A stretch of DNA of 64,000 nt from NCBI GenBank assembly GCA_052161885.1, contig CP197396.1:2728001-2792000 (forward strand), given 5' to 3'. A program made the translations under genes and the position numbers. The notes beneath the pieces were generated by a model. The model made no database searches. It saw only the letters and a list, made by a program, of their open reading frames with translations, and was not told where the DNA came from. This DNA is from QKTW01 sp052161885. GTDB lineage: Bacteria > Bacteroidota > Bacteroidia > Chitinophagales > Chitinophagaceae. This document shows positions 26,995 to 36,187 of this stretch, piece after piece (the stretch's first letter is position 1; each line of letters begins with the position of its first letter).

Positions 26995-29499
26995 TCAACT
27001 CTCATTCACATAAATCCTCTTTACACGCTGTGAAATGCCTGTCATCATTTCATAGGGGATCGTATCTGCCCATTTTGCCAGCTGCATCAATGTTAGCTGC
27101 GGACCAAAGACGATCACTTCATCGCCTTCCTGTGCCTCAGGTATATCTGTGATGTCTACCATGCACATATCCATGCACACAATACCTACCAGTTTTGCCG
27201 GCTGCCCGTGTATAAGCATATGCGCACGGCCATTGCCCAACGCCCGCGGATAACCATCGGCATACCCGATACACACGGTAGCAATACGCATATTATTCAC
27301 TGCTACCCCACGTCTGTTATATCCTATCGTTTCGCCTGCAGCTATGTCTTTTATCTGTGCAATTGTCGTCTTCAGCGTACTGATCTGGTGCAGTTCATCA
27401 TGCAGTACACCGCTGCCGTCAATGCCATAAAGCCCAAGGCCAAGACGCACCATATCAAAATGCAATTCCGGATGCCGCGCTATCCCTGCGGAATTGCACA
27501 GATGCCTCAGCGGAGCATAGCCGATCACTTCAATAATACGATCGCTCATAGCACGGAAAGCTGCTGCCTGCTGCAGTGTAAAATCATCCATCACAGCATC
27601 TTCGCTTGCTGCAAGATGACTGAAAATACTGGCTACATGTATTTCTTCCGAAGCGACCAGTTTTTCAAGCATGGCATCTGTTTCATGCGCCATAAAGCCC
27701 AGCCGGTGCATACCAGTGTCCAGCTTTATATGTACGGGATACGCTTTTACCTGCAATGTCTGTGCAATGCGGATAAAAGATTCCAATGAACGCTGATTGA
27801 AGATTTCGGGCTCGAGTTTCCAGGCGATCATACGGTCAAATGAGCCTTCGTCCGGGCTCATAACCATTATGGGCAAGCTTATACCGGCTTTTCGCAAGGC
27901 TATACCTTCGTCTGTATAGGCTACGGTGAGATAATCTACTCCTGAGTATTGCAATGAATAAGCGACCTCATAGCTACCGCTACCATAAGAGAATGCCTTG
28001 ACCATAGCCATGATCTTTACACCTGGTACCACTTTGGTGCGGAACACATTCAGGTTATGCGTCATGGCAGACATATCTATTGATAATACTGTCTGGTGCA
28101 CTTCCTGCTCCAGCAGCATCGATACCTTCTCAAAAGCAAATGCACGGGCTCCTTTCAGCAATATAGCCTCTTTTTCAAAACTGATGAGGTGCAGCTGCTT
28201 CAGAAAATCTTCGGTGGTCTTAAAGAAAATGCTGCGCAATTTTTTATGCGCGCGAAACAGTGATTTGTGTTTATACAATGCGGGGCCTATGCCTATAAAA
28301 CGCTGCACATTACGCCGAACGACAGCATCTGCCACTTCTTCATAAAGGCTCGTATCCGGCTTACCTATCTGTAATATGTCCGATAATATTACAGTGCGGT
28401 GCTTATGCTGTTTCTGTTGCTCCAGGTAATCCAGCGCAATGTACAGTGATGTAAGATCAGAGTTGTACGTATCATTGATGAGTGTGCAATCGTTGATGCC
28501 ATGACGCAGTTCCAGCCGCATAGCCACTTTATGCAGCTGCAGCATGTTTGCTTCTATCTCCGCTGCCGGTACGCCAAGTAATAACAGGACACACCAGCAA
28601 TGCACTGCATTCTCTACAGATGCCGGATCAGAAAACGGGATAGTGATCGTCACCTCTGCCCCGCCGTACATTCCTTTCATTGTCGTACGTTCCCGCTCTT
28701 TCTCCTGCGATATGATGCGCAGGTCTGCATCATGTTTGCACGACCAGGTAAAAAGCTTCAGCGGAGACTCACTGCTGCCGCCTTTCAACTGGTGTATATA
28801 CTGTGCAATACATTCATTCAGCTCCGGATGATCGCTGCAGTAAATAAGCTGCTGCGCATGACGGAAAAGTACCAGCTTTTCATTTATCTTCTGACGCTGA
28901 TTGAGAAAGCCTTCACTATGCGCTTCCCCGATATTTGTAAATATTCCTATCGTGGGACGGATTATTTTCTCCAGTCGTTCCATTTCTCCCGGCTGGGAAA
29001 TGCCTGCTTCGAAAATGCCGAGTTCATGCTGCGACTCCATAAGCCATACAGACAGTGGTACACCCAGCTGCGAATTATAGCTTTTGGGGCTTCTTACAAT
29101 ATTGTACCGGCTACCCAGCAACTGATACAGCCATTCTTTCACTATGGTTTTTCCGTTACTGCCGGTAATACCGATTACGGGAATAGAAAATTGCCGCCTG
29201 TATTGCGTTGCAAATTGCTGCAGTGCATGCAATGTATCGCCTACCTGTATAAAGTTTGCGCCGGGATATAATGCTGTATCTATGGGCGCCTGAACAAGAA
29301 AATTACGAACACCTTTGTCGTAAGCATCTGCTATAAAACCATGTCCGTCGCGGTGACTGGCTTTCAATGCTATGAACAAAGCTGTTTCCGGTTCATTGAT
29401 TTTGCGGCTGTCTATTATCAGCTCTTCAATAATAGTATCGGTATGCATGGCCAGCCATACTCCCTGGCACCATACCCGGATCTGTTCTATTGCAATCAT
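26995..29499 (-). CDS. murF-alr: Bifunctional UDP-MurNAc-tripeptide:D-Ala-D-Ala ligase / alanine racemase
   Basis: An 834-residue fusion known from Bacteroidota. Residues 1 to about 455 are MurF: the ATP loop GITGSNGKT (about 112-120), FTNIGEAHSEGF and LINDTYNSD. Residues from about 465 are a PLP-dependent alanine racemase: Lys501 in MAMVKAFSYGSG is the PLP lysine (the usual motif has Asn-Ala), with HIKLDTGMHRLGF, LCNSAGIARHP, TIGYNRRGV supplying the catalytic Tyr, and VCMDMCMVDIT. Together they make D-alanine and add D-Ala-D-Ala to the peptidoglycan precursor in the cytoplasm. ATG 29499 gives a normal MurF N-terminus. Confidence 0.96.
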   Translation of the reverse strand: MIAIEQIRVWCQGVWLAMHTDTIIEELIIDSRKINEPETALFIALKASHRDGHGFIADAYDKGVRNFLVQAPIDTALYPGANFIQVGDTLHALQQFATQYRRQFSIPVIGITGSNGKTIVKEWLYQLLGSRYNIVRSPKSYNSQLGVPLSVWLMESQHELGIFEAGISQPGEMERLEKIIRPTIGIFTNIGEAHSEGFLNQRQKINEKLVLFRHAQQLIYCSDHPELNECIAQYIHQLKGGSSESPLKLFTWSCKHDADLRIISQEKERERTTMKGMYGGAEVTITIPFSDPASVENAVHCWCVLLLLGVPAAEIEANMLQLHKVAMRLELRHGINDCTLINDTYNSDLTSLYIALDYLEQQKQHKHRTVILSDILQIGKPDTSLYEEVADAVVRRNVQRFIGIGPALYKHKSLFRAHKKLRSIFFKTTEDFLKQLHLISFEKEAILLKGARAFAFEKVSMLLEQEVHQTVLSIDMSAMTHNLNVFRTKVVPGVKIMAMVKAFSYGSGSYEVAYSLQYSGVDYLTVAYTDEGIALRKAGISLPIMVMSPDEGSFDRMIAWKLEPEIFNQRSLESFIRIAQTLQVKAYPVHIKLDTGMHRLGFMAHETDAMLEKLVASEEIHVASIFSHLAASEDAVMDDFTLQQAAAFRAMSDRIIEVIGYAPLRHLCNSAGIARHPELHFDMVRLGLGLYGIDGSGVLHDELHQISTLKTTIAQIKDIAAGETIGYNRRGVAVNNMRIATVCIGYADGYPRALGNGRAHMLIHGQPAKLVGIVCMDMCMVDITDIPEAQEGDEVIVFGPQLTLMQLAKWADTIPYEMMTGISQRVKRIYVNES

Positions 29500-29562
29500 C
29501 TGTAAAAAGCGGCTAAGCTGGTAATAAAAGCAAATTAAATCAGTTCGCTGACATACACGGCA

Positions 29563-29587
29563 TAAAAAAGCCGCATAAAATGCGGCT
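29563..29587 (-). terminator. Terminator of the gldF-gldG operon
   Basis: AGCCGCA and TGCGGCT (29569-29575 and 29581-29587) form the stem; on the minus strand a T run follows. It starts 5 bases after the stop of the DUF4340 gene. Confidence 0.85.
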
Positions 29588-29592
29588 GACTA

Positions 29593-30672
29593 TTATTTCG
29601 GCTGAATAACTTTCATAGTATCCGCTGGCGGCAGATCGGAGAACTGGCTAGCCTGCTGGTAAAACTCGGGGCCGGCGCGGAATATTTTATTAAATACAAA
29701 GCGCTGTATCACTACTGTATCCTTATTATTATTGATGATGGCATAAAAACGGTCTGCATCATAATCGTTATTAAAGTTCTGGACCGGTGTCAGCTGGTTT
29801 TTACTCCGCCTGTCCAACGGATGCCAATACACCTCTATATGCTTTGTCTGGTTGTTTTTAGCGGTTACATCCACGGTACAATATTTAGGCACGAGTGTAA
29901 GGATCGTATCCATATCCTGCGCGCCATTCACATAACCTACGCAATTTATATTTTTGAAAAATCCGAGATAGCGCTTCGCCCGGTCCATGTTAATATTTTT
30001 CTCCACGCTGCGAAGGTTGCTGTCGAGCTCCACCGTCACTTTTCCCCCATCCTGTTTCATCACAAAGGAGTTGAGCGGATGATCAAAATATTTTATCGAA
30101 ATGCTCTTGATATCAGTTGAATCTACATTAAAAATGGTCCGGTCGCGCCAGTCGCTCATGCGGGTGGTATAATGTACACGCAGCGTACCTTCAAAACCGG
30201 GAATGTTTACAATGTAAGGTCTTTTGGCTCCTTCCATGAGCATATACGTGCCGAGAAAGTTATGCACTTCATTACCTACATAGAAAACAGCCAGCTTATT
30301 TCCTTTACGGTCATATACCTCTGTCTTCACAGCGTTACTTGCAAGGGTTTTAATTACAGGATTATACTCAGCATCTGATACAGGTGCCTCGGCCACCTGT
30401 TTTCTGAGTGTTTCCAGCAATCCCTGCACTGTAGAGTTCAGTGCATCATACTGGTTATTTACACGCCATCCGTTATCCGGCCTGCGCTCTAATGTGATGG
30501 TGCTGCCCCCTCTTTCTGAAAGAAATATCTTACCAATATTGCCGGTATCGGCAATAGTAAAGCCTGCCTCAGAGCCGCCGAAAACATTAGTGTCTTTACT
30601 TTTGAAAAAAACGTACCAGACGCCGGCCGCCATTACAGCAAGAATGACGAAGTATAATATTGTTTTACGCAT
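29593..30672 (-). CDS. DUF4340-domain membrane-anchored protein
   Basis: A 359-residue protein with one N-terminal membrane segment (TILYFVILAVMAAGVWYVFF) and a large extracytoplasmic part of the DUF4340 type: ITLERRPDNGWRVN, DRKGNKLAVFYVGNE, YIVNIPGFEG and WRDRTIFNVDSTDI. The function of the domain is unknown; it is often encoded beside ABC-2 permease and GldG-like genes. Here it follows gldG by 31 bp, suggesting a role with that transporter. Length is typical. Confidence 0.85.
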   Translation of the reverse strand: MRKTILYFVILAVMAAGVWYVFFKSKDTNVFGGSEAGFTIADTGNIGKIFLSERGGSTITLERRPDNGWRVNNQYDALNSTVQGLLETLRKQVAEAPVSDAEYNPVIKTLASNAVKTEVYDRKGNKLAVFYVGNEVHNFLGTYMLMEGAKRPYIVNIPGFEGTLRVHYTTRMSDWRDRTIFNVDSTDIKSISIKYFDHPLNSFVMKQDGGKVTVELDSNLRSVEKNINMDRAKRYLGFFKNINCVGYVNGAQDMDTILTLVPKYCTVDVTAKNNQTKHIEVYWHPLDRRSKNQLTPVQNFNNDYDADRFYAIINNNKDTVVIQRFVFNKIFRAGPEFYQQASQFSDLPPADTMKVIQPK

Positions 30673-30703
30673 TTTGTTTTACTTGAATAACAGATCACAG
30701 TTT

Positions 30704-32434
30704 TTACACTTTACCTTCATAGCGGCGTTTCCGGAAGAACAGGTATGCGGATGCAAATACCAGCACCAGGATAATGGGTATGCCTATGTTTACAAACTGC
30801 CAGGTAGTGCGTTCATCAGTAGCACGTGTAGCATCCAGCAGGCGCAGGCGCATATCTTTGGAACGTGCTTCGAGCAGGCCTGAGTTATCGGTGAGATAAT
30901 CGAGACAGTTCAGGAAAAATGCTTTATTCGCATAGCGTGTAGGCGGAAAACGCCAGTATCCCATTTCGAGCGGACCCTGATTCGGTGAAAAATCGTTGGA
31001 GATCATATCCCCGTCTGATATTACGATCATGCTTCCTGCGCTGTCTGCTACAGGTTTGAAAGGCCTTTTAAGCGAATCACTCAATATATGCAGGAACTGC
31101 GGCGGGAGCCGGCCGTCAAATAACGATTTGAACTTACCTTCCAGCAATACAGCTACTGGCTGAAATGGTTTATTGAATAATGCCGGATTAGGATCAAAGT
31201 TCATCATAGCGAATGTTACACGCACAGGCGACGGACTTACACGGCTTCTCTCTGAAGAAGTAAGCAGTATCGTTTTTTTGATCTCAGGATTGGCAATGGT
31301 ATCAATACTGTTTGAAAATACTCCCATGACCGCATCCATGTTATTGACTATCGGGTGGTGCGATGAAGGGATAAATACCGGGAAGTAAATCCAGTTGTGC
31401 AGTTCTGTCTGCGGATTATTATTGGCATCTGTACCTTTTATCACCGGTATCTGGTTGCAGGCAAGGTCCTCTATGAGGTTTGCATTGACGCGTACCCCAT
31501 ACTTGAACAACTGATCGTCAAGATTAAGACCATATTCTGTAGTAACAAACTGCTGTGATGTACGCAGGCTGTCCATAGGGGCATTCAGCATATCTATGTA
31601 CCAAAGCACATGACCGCCGCTCATTACATACTGATCTATCTTAAACTTCTCTTTATCTTCAAAAGGCAGTGTTGGCTTATTTATGATAACAGCGCTGTAA
31701 TATGCGGGGATGAAAATATTTTCTTTGACATCAAAGGTGTCTACTTTGTAATATTTATTAAGTGTAGTCAGCGCATCAAATGTCTGTGTGCCGAGATTTT
31801 CTCCGTTTCCTATTATATAAGCAATACTGGGTTTATCTGGCAATGTCATTTTATGGATCGCATCTGCAAACTTAAATTCAAGCATTGACTCAGAGTTATT
31901 AAGCTGCTCTTTGTCAGACAATCCCATATTTGTTTCCAGCAACTTTACGGGCATTTCACGGCCATTGTATTTCACCATTGCATAAGGAATGATGATCTGC
32001 TGGGTATAATCATTTTTATTGTGCACAGAAAGATTCACCGGTTCAACCCCTTTCAGGCTCAACTGCTGGTAAATAGCAGCCTTCTCGTTTTCCGTTTTTC
32101 CCTCCAGAGGATCCATAAACCGGAAGAGAATGTGGTTGCCTCCATATTCCTTAAAGGACTGGAGCCGCTCACGTGTGGCTTCATGCAGGCGCTGGAAACC
32201 GGCGGGGAACTTTCCCTCCAGATATACATCTATCACAGCCACACCATCCATATTGCGCAGCAGCTTTTTAGTAGCGGGAGAAAGTGTAAAACGTTTTTCT
32301 TTTGTAAGGTCCAGACCATAATGAAAGCGTGCAGCAATCATGTTGGCACAGATCAGAATAGCCAGCAGAATAACGATGCGCAGGCCTGCCTGCCTTTGTT
32401 GTTTTTTCCTTTTTGAATAGGCTGTAGTTGCCAT
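30704..32434 (-). CDS. gldG: Gliding-motility ABC transporter substrate-binding-like protein GldG
   Basis: A 576-residue membrane protein. It has an N-terminal helix (RIVILLAILICANMIAARF), a long extracytoplasmic ABC-type region with LTKEKRFTLSPATKKLLRNM, VYLEGKFPAGFQRL, YIIGNGENLG, DQYVMSGGHVLWYIDML and VISDGDMISNDFSPNQGP, and a C-terminal membrane helix followed by a basic tail. GldF and GldG form an ABC transporter with the ATPase GldA in gliding Bacteroidota. No gldA is present in this window. It lies 59 bp after gldF in the same orientation. Confidence 0.93.
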   Translation of the reverse strand: MATTAYSKRKKQQRQAGLRIVILLAILICANMIAARFHYGLDLTKEKRFTLSPATKKLLRNMDGVAVIDVYLEGKFPAGFQRLHEATRERLQSFKEYGGNHILFRFMDPLEGKTENEKAAIYQQLSLKGVEPVNLSVHNKNDYTQQIIIPYAMVKYNGREMPVKLLETNMGLSDKEQLNNSESMLEFKFADAIHKMTLPDKPSIAYIIGNGENLGTQTFDALTTLNKYYKVDTFDVKENIFIPAYYSAVIINKPTLPFEDKEKFKIDQYVMSGGHVLWYIDMLNAPMDSLRTSQQFVTTEYGLNLDDQLFKYGVRVNANLIEDLACNQIPVIKGTDANNNPQTELHNWIYFPVFIPSSHHPIVNNMDAVMGVFSNSIDTIANPEIKKTILLTSSERSRVSPSPVRVTFAMMNFDPNPALFNKPFQPVAVLLEGKFKSLFDGRLPPQFLHILSDSLKRPFKPVADSAGSMIVISDGDMISNDFSPNQGPLEMGYWRFPPTRYANKAFFLNCLDYLTDNSGLLEARSKDMRLRLLDATRATDERTTWQFVNIGIPIILVLVFASAYLFFRKRRYEGKV

Positions 32435-32493
32435 GTTTTATTAACTATTATAGTAAAACAGCGGTGCTGTCGGCTTTATGCGGGTTAAAAAAA

Positions 32494-33240
32494 TTATTGC
32501 TGAGCGCTGTCCCAGGTACGGCGGTTGAGCGAAAGCTTCGTCAGGGCAATAAACAGTATGATTACAGAGAGGAAATAAATTACATCCCTTGAATCTACAA
32601 TGCCGCGGCTGATGGAGCTGTAATGGAAGGACATGCCCACCATGCTCAGGTAGTAATCGATACCACCTGTGAAGGAAGGTATTTTACTCAGCGACTCAAA
32701 ACCGCTATACAGCAGGTAGCAGGCAAAAAGGCCCACCAGGAACCCGACGATCTGGTTGCTGGTAAGCGAAGAACAGAAAATGCCTATAGCTGCAAAAGTT
32801 GCCGCCAGGAAACCCAAGCCTATATAAGAACCTATAATGGCACCGGAATCGAGGTTGTCTTTAATTGCAGACAGATTACTTATCGTATACACGTAGATCA
32901 GTGTAGGCAGCAAGGCAAATATGATCAGCGCCACAGATGCAAGGTATTTTCCTACAATGATATTCGTATCTGTCAGTGGTTTTGTGGCAAGCCACTCTAT
33001 GGTGCCCCCTCTGAACTCATCGGCAAATGACCGCATCGTTACAGCCGGGATAAGAAGCATCAGGAACCAGGGAGCCATCTCAAAGAAACGGTCAAGTGTG
33101 GCATAACCATAATCAAGGATACTGGTATCCGGTATGATCCATAAGAAAAGGCCGCATGCGATCAGGAAGACCAGCACGGCTACATAACCTACTATAGAGC
33201 TGAAGAAGGAATTAATTTCCTTTACAAAAATACTGCGCAT
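32494..33240 (-). CDS. gldF: Gliding-motility ABC transporter permease GldF
   Basis: A 248-residue ABC-2-type permease with about six transmembrane segments. Marks are the start MRSIFVKEINSFFSSIVGYV, ETMRSF-like region MRSFADEFRGGTIEWLATKPLTD and ASVALIIFALLPTLIYVYT. It is the membrane part of the Gld transporter. It is the first gene of gldF-gldG-DUF4340 and has a TATTTTTG box 32 bases upstream. Confidence 0.93.
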   Translation of the reverse strand: MRSIFVKEINSFFSSIVGYVAVLVFLIACGLFLWIIPDTSILDYGYATLDRFFEMAPWFLMLLIPAVTMRSFADEFRGGTIEWLATKPLTDTNIIVGKYLASVALIIFALLPTLIYVYTISNLSAIKDNLDSGAIIGSYIGLGFLAATFAAIGIFCSSLTSNQIVGFLVGLFACYLLYSGFESLSKIPSFTGGIDYYLSMVGMSFHYSSISRGIVDSRDVIYFLSVIILFIALTKLSLNRRTWDSAQQ

Positions 33241-33272
33241 GTTTTTAATGATCGTCCTTCCGGGGAAGCGGG

Positions 33273-33280
33273 CAAAAATA
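33273..33280 (-). promoter_or_regulatory. -7 element (TATTTTTG) of gldF
   Basis: Exact TAnnTTTG match on the minus strand, 32 bases before the gldF ATG. The -33 position is not clear. Confidence 0.5.
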
Positions 33281-33478
33281 ACAAATTAAGCCTGCTTTCC
33301 ACCCCCGGCAAAATGTTAAATGAAATTACTGTGATGATTTTATGCAAAATACCTCCCGTAAGCCGGATTTACAGCGGCAGTAATCATATAACCAATTAAA
33401 CACATTAAAAATATACTCTCTGCGGTGTTAATTTTTGGCAGACAATGCCGCTACAGCCTGTAATACCACATCTTCTTT

Positions 33479-33486
33479 TATTTTTG
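33479..33486 (+). promoter_or_regulatory. -7 element (TATTTTTG) of the M23 peptidase gene
   Basis: Exact TAnnTTTG match 17 bases before the TTG at 33504. If it is used, any start upstream of it cannot be translated from this promoter. Confidence 0.5.
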
Positions 33487-33503
33487 CCGTTCAAATACTT
33501 CTG

Positions 33504-34478
33504 TTGAAGCGCGTAAAAAAATATTATTACAACACTCATACCCACAGATTTGAGAAGCTCATAGTACCGCTCCGTACCCGTCTGCTGCGTATCCTGGGTT
33601 TTCTTTCCTCTTCGCTGGTAACGGCCCTTATCATTGTGGCTATTGCATTCCGCTTCCTGGATTCTCCCAAGGAAAAGAAGATGCGCGCAGATATGCAGAA
33701 TCTTTATGAGCGTTACGGACTGCTCCAGAAACAGGTAAATGATATCAATAAATCGGTAAGCGAGCTGGAAGAGCGGGATAATAATATCTACAGGAGCATA
33801 TTTGAGTCTGCCCCATTGCCCGATAGTATACGGCATGGCAAAAACTACAGCCGGCCTGATCCTAAAAAATTTGCCTACACCAGCTCCGATGAACTTGCAG
33901 AGCAGGTAAATAATGATCTGGATGTATTACACAACCGGATCATTGTGCAGCAAAAATCATATGACACGCTGCAGCATATGGTACAGACCAAAGAGCAGAT
34001 GCTGGCCTGTATACCCGCTATTCAGCCTATATCTAACAAAGACTTATCTCATATGGCATCCGGCTTCGGTTATCGTATAGACCCGATATACAAAACGCCT
34101 AAAATGCATACAGGACTCGACTTCGCAGCTGCGATCGGCACTCCTATATACGCCACTGCAAACGGCACAGTACGCAGTACAGCCTTTGATGCAGGTGGGT
34201 ATGGCAATCATGTAATATTGGATCACGGCTATGGTTATGGCACCCTTTACGGCCATATGATAAAGATAAAAGTACATGCCGGCGAACAGATAAAACGCGG
34301 ACAGGTAATAGGATGGGTAGGCAGCACCGGCAAAAGCACCGGCCCGCATTGCCACTATGAAGTGATACGCAATGGAGAAAAAATAGACCCGATACATTAC
34401 TTTTTCAATGATCTCTCCGCAACAGATTATGAGCGTATGATCAAAATGACAGCCGCTACCAACCAGTCATTTGATTAA
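33504..34478 (+). CDS. M23-family peptidoglycan endopeptidase, membrane-anchored
   Basis: A 324-residue protein with a short basic N-terminus, one membrane helix (LLRILGFLSSSLVTALIIVAIAF, in part), a coiled coil (about residues 65-110) and a C-terminal LytM/M23 zinc domain with HTGLDFAAAIGTPIYA, YGTLYGHM and GPHCHYEV. It cuts peptidoglycan cross-links in the periplasm. Homologous proteins in this phylum begin KRVKKYYYN-type sequence, so I place the start at TTG 33504; a second TTG at 33435 is in frame but lies ahead of the promoter-like box. No ATG is available near the N-terminus. Confidence 0.85.
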   Translation: MKRVKKYYYNTHTHRFEKLIVPLRTRLLRILGFLSSSLVTALIIVAIAFRFLDSPKEKKMRADMQNLYERYGLLQKQVNDINKSVSELEERDNNIYRSIFESAPLPDSIRHGKNYSRPDPKKFAYTSSDELAEQVNNDLDVLHNRIIVQQKSYDTLQHMVQTKEQMLACIPAIQPISNKDLSHMASGFGYRIDPIYKTPKMHTGLDFAAAIGTPIYATANGTVRSTAFDAGGYGNHVILDHGYGYGTLYGHMIKIKVHAGEQIKRGQVIGWVGSTGKSTGPHCHYEVIRNGEKIDPIHYFFNDLSATDYERMIKMTAATNQSFD

Positions 34479-34600
34479 TGTGCTGACGGGTTAATGTGCT
34501 GATATGCTAATGTGATAATGTGGTGGTAACGAGTCATTCCGAGCCCTTTCCTTATCAAGGCAGGCTGTGTCGAAGAATGATCTCATATCTCAATACTCAA
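34475..34600. repeat. Dispersed intergenic repeat segment
   Basis: TTAATGTGCTGA occurs twice (34475-34486 and 34491-34502), followed by further TAATGTG words. Then comes a segment of the type GTCATTCCGAGC ... GTCGAAGAATGAT (about 34537-34590), a form common in intergenic regions of this phylum. A related pattern is at 19014-19467. Confidence 0.45.
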
Positions 34601-34681
34601 ATCTAACATCCCATATCCATTTGTCATTGACCATTCACTATTTGGATTTACCTTTGCCCACCGGTAATTAAAATCTTACAT

Positions 34682-35542
34682 ATGCATTTCAACAGGCTTT
34701 TTTCATACCTCGCGCCGCTGCTCCTTCTGGCAGTTGCCTCCTGCGATAATCCCCGTATCAAAGAAAAGGACGAATGGGGCAAACATTTTGCAGACCACGG
34801 TATCAAAAACGGCTGTTTTATTCTCCGCGATAATAACCACGAATCTGTCCTCTATTACAATAAAGAACGCTGCATTCAACGCTTTTCGCCTGCATCCACG
34901 TTTAAGATCTTTAATTCGCTTGTAGCACTGGAAACCGGTATTGCTCCGGACGAACAGATGGTGATCAAATGGGACGGCGTACAGCGCAGCCCGGAATGGG
35001 ATAAAGACATGACCATGCGCGAAGCTTTCAAAGTGAGCTGTGTTCCCTACTACCAGGAAATTGCCCGACGCATAGGCCCGGCTACCATGCAGCACTACCT
35101 CGATACCGTAAAATATGGCAATATGCATATGGGTGGTGCCATAGATATGTTCTGGCTCAATGATACATTACAGATATCTGCCGACGAACAGATGGGGCTG
35201 ATGAAAAAGCTTTACTTCAACGAACTGCCATTTTCCGAACGTGCACAGCGTATAGTACGCAGTATGATGCTGCAGGAAGATACACTTGGCTATAAACTGT
35301 ATTATAAAACAGGCTGGAGCCAGTTGCCGGGAAAACAGGTAATGTGGATCACCGGTTTTGCAGAAAAAATAGTTCATGTAACAGAAGCCAAAGAATCTAT
35401 GAACAAGACAGACCAGCGTGCATATCCTTATTTCTTCACAGAAAACTTTGATATCCCCGCCAACGACACAACCAAAGACTGGACTAAAGTACGCCTCGAT
35501 GTACTGCACGACGTCCTGCGCGATTATGAGGTGATCAGATAA
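34682..35542 (+). CDS. Class D (OXA-like) beta-lactamase, lipoprotein
   Basis: A 286-residue serine beta-lactamase of class D. All main motifs are present: STFK with the active-site Ser (about residue 72), SCV as the S-x-V motif, YGN, and KTG near residue 214. A lipobox (LLAVASC) predicts acylation of the Cys near residue 21, so the enzyme is probably tethered to a membrane in the periplasm. It stands alone without mobile-element marks and has codon use like its neighbours, so it is likely an intrinsic chromosomal gene. Spectrum cannot be read from sequence. The alternative, a penicillin-sensing domain such as BlaR, is unlikely because there is no membrane sensor part. Confidence 0.9.
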   Translation: MHFNRLFSYLAPLLLLAVASCDNPRIKEKDEWGKHFADHGIKNGCFILRDNNHESVLYYNKERCIQRFSPASTFKIFNSLVALETGIAPDEQMVIKWDGVQRSPEWDKDMTMREAFKVSCVPYYQEIARRIGPATMQHYLDTVKYGNMHMGGAIDMFWLNDTLQISADEQMGLMKKLYFNELPFSERAQRIVRSMMLQEDTLGYKLYYKTGWSQLPGKQVMWITGFAEKIVHVTEAKESMNKTDQRAYPYFFTENFDIPANDTTKDWTKVRLDVLHDVLRDYEVIR

Positions 35543-35546
35543 ACAG

Positions 35547-35567
35547 CATTCCTCAGTTTGAGGAATG
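35547..35567. other. Perfect 9-bp hairpin after the beta-lactamase gene
   Basis: CATTCCTCA and TGAGGAATG with a 3-base loop, 5 bases after the stop. No T-tract follows, so it may be a weak terminator or an mRNA-stabilising stem. Confidence 0.4.
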
Positions 35568-35735
35568 TAGCAACATAATATTACCACACCGTTAATATTG
35601 CATCAAACAATTATAACCTGCCGTGCAGATATAAATAATTGTTTTGCCGTATTAACGGTTTTTTTGAGCAGATTTCTGATTCCCGGCAGAACAGGCAGGC
35701 ATAATTTTTAAAAAATACCCGAAAATACTTGCCTT

Positions 35736-35945
35736 ATGTACCAGCCGGAAAACACACACGACAACGAAGAACGTTACCCGCTTGAAAAACTGGTTAAGCA
35801 GGCATTTGCGCGCCTGTCCTGCCCTACCATGAGCAATGGGCTTTATGCTGAACTGGAAAAGGTGATACAGCAGGCGTACAACATGGGAAAAGAGAATTTA
35901 TCATCGGCATTTCCGGCACTGAGCCGTCAGCCTGCAAGCGAGTAA
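35736..35945 (+). CDS. Small hypothetical protein, 69 residues
   Basis: A 69-residue acidic-then-amphipathic protein beginning at ATG 35736. No signal peptide or known domain is seen. The middle part (YPLEKLVKQAFARLSCPTMS and LYAELEKVIQQAYNMGKENL) is predicted helical. Coding is supported by an open frame with balanced composition and a free-standing position, not by family recognition. Confidence 0.5.
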   Translation: MYQPENTHDNEERYPLEKLVKQAFARLSCPTMSNGLYAELEKVIQQAYNMGKENLSSAFPALSRQPASE

Positions 35946-36187
35946 TTGCCGCCTCTGGTATATAAAAGCGTCTGTTAAATAATATAAAAGACTTGAAATT
36001 GTCAGTGTGGCTGTACGCAGCACAAAACCGGTTATCTGGAAAAGAAAAAGCGCCCTCTTTTAAGAGTGATATCTATTCTTACCATGCATATAAAGAGAAC
36101 CCTGATTCGCGGCTAAGATATCCATTTTTAGCATCGTATATTGAACTGCACTTTAACATTTAATCCTTTTTGCAGTAACTTTCGCCC

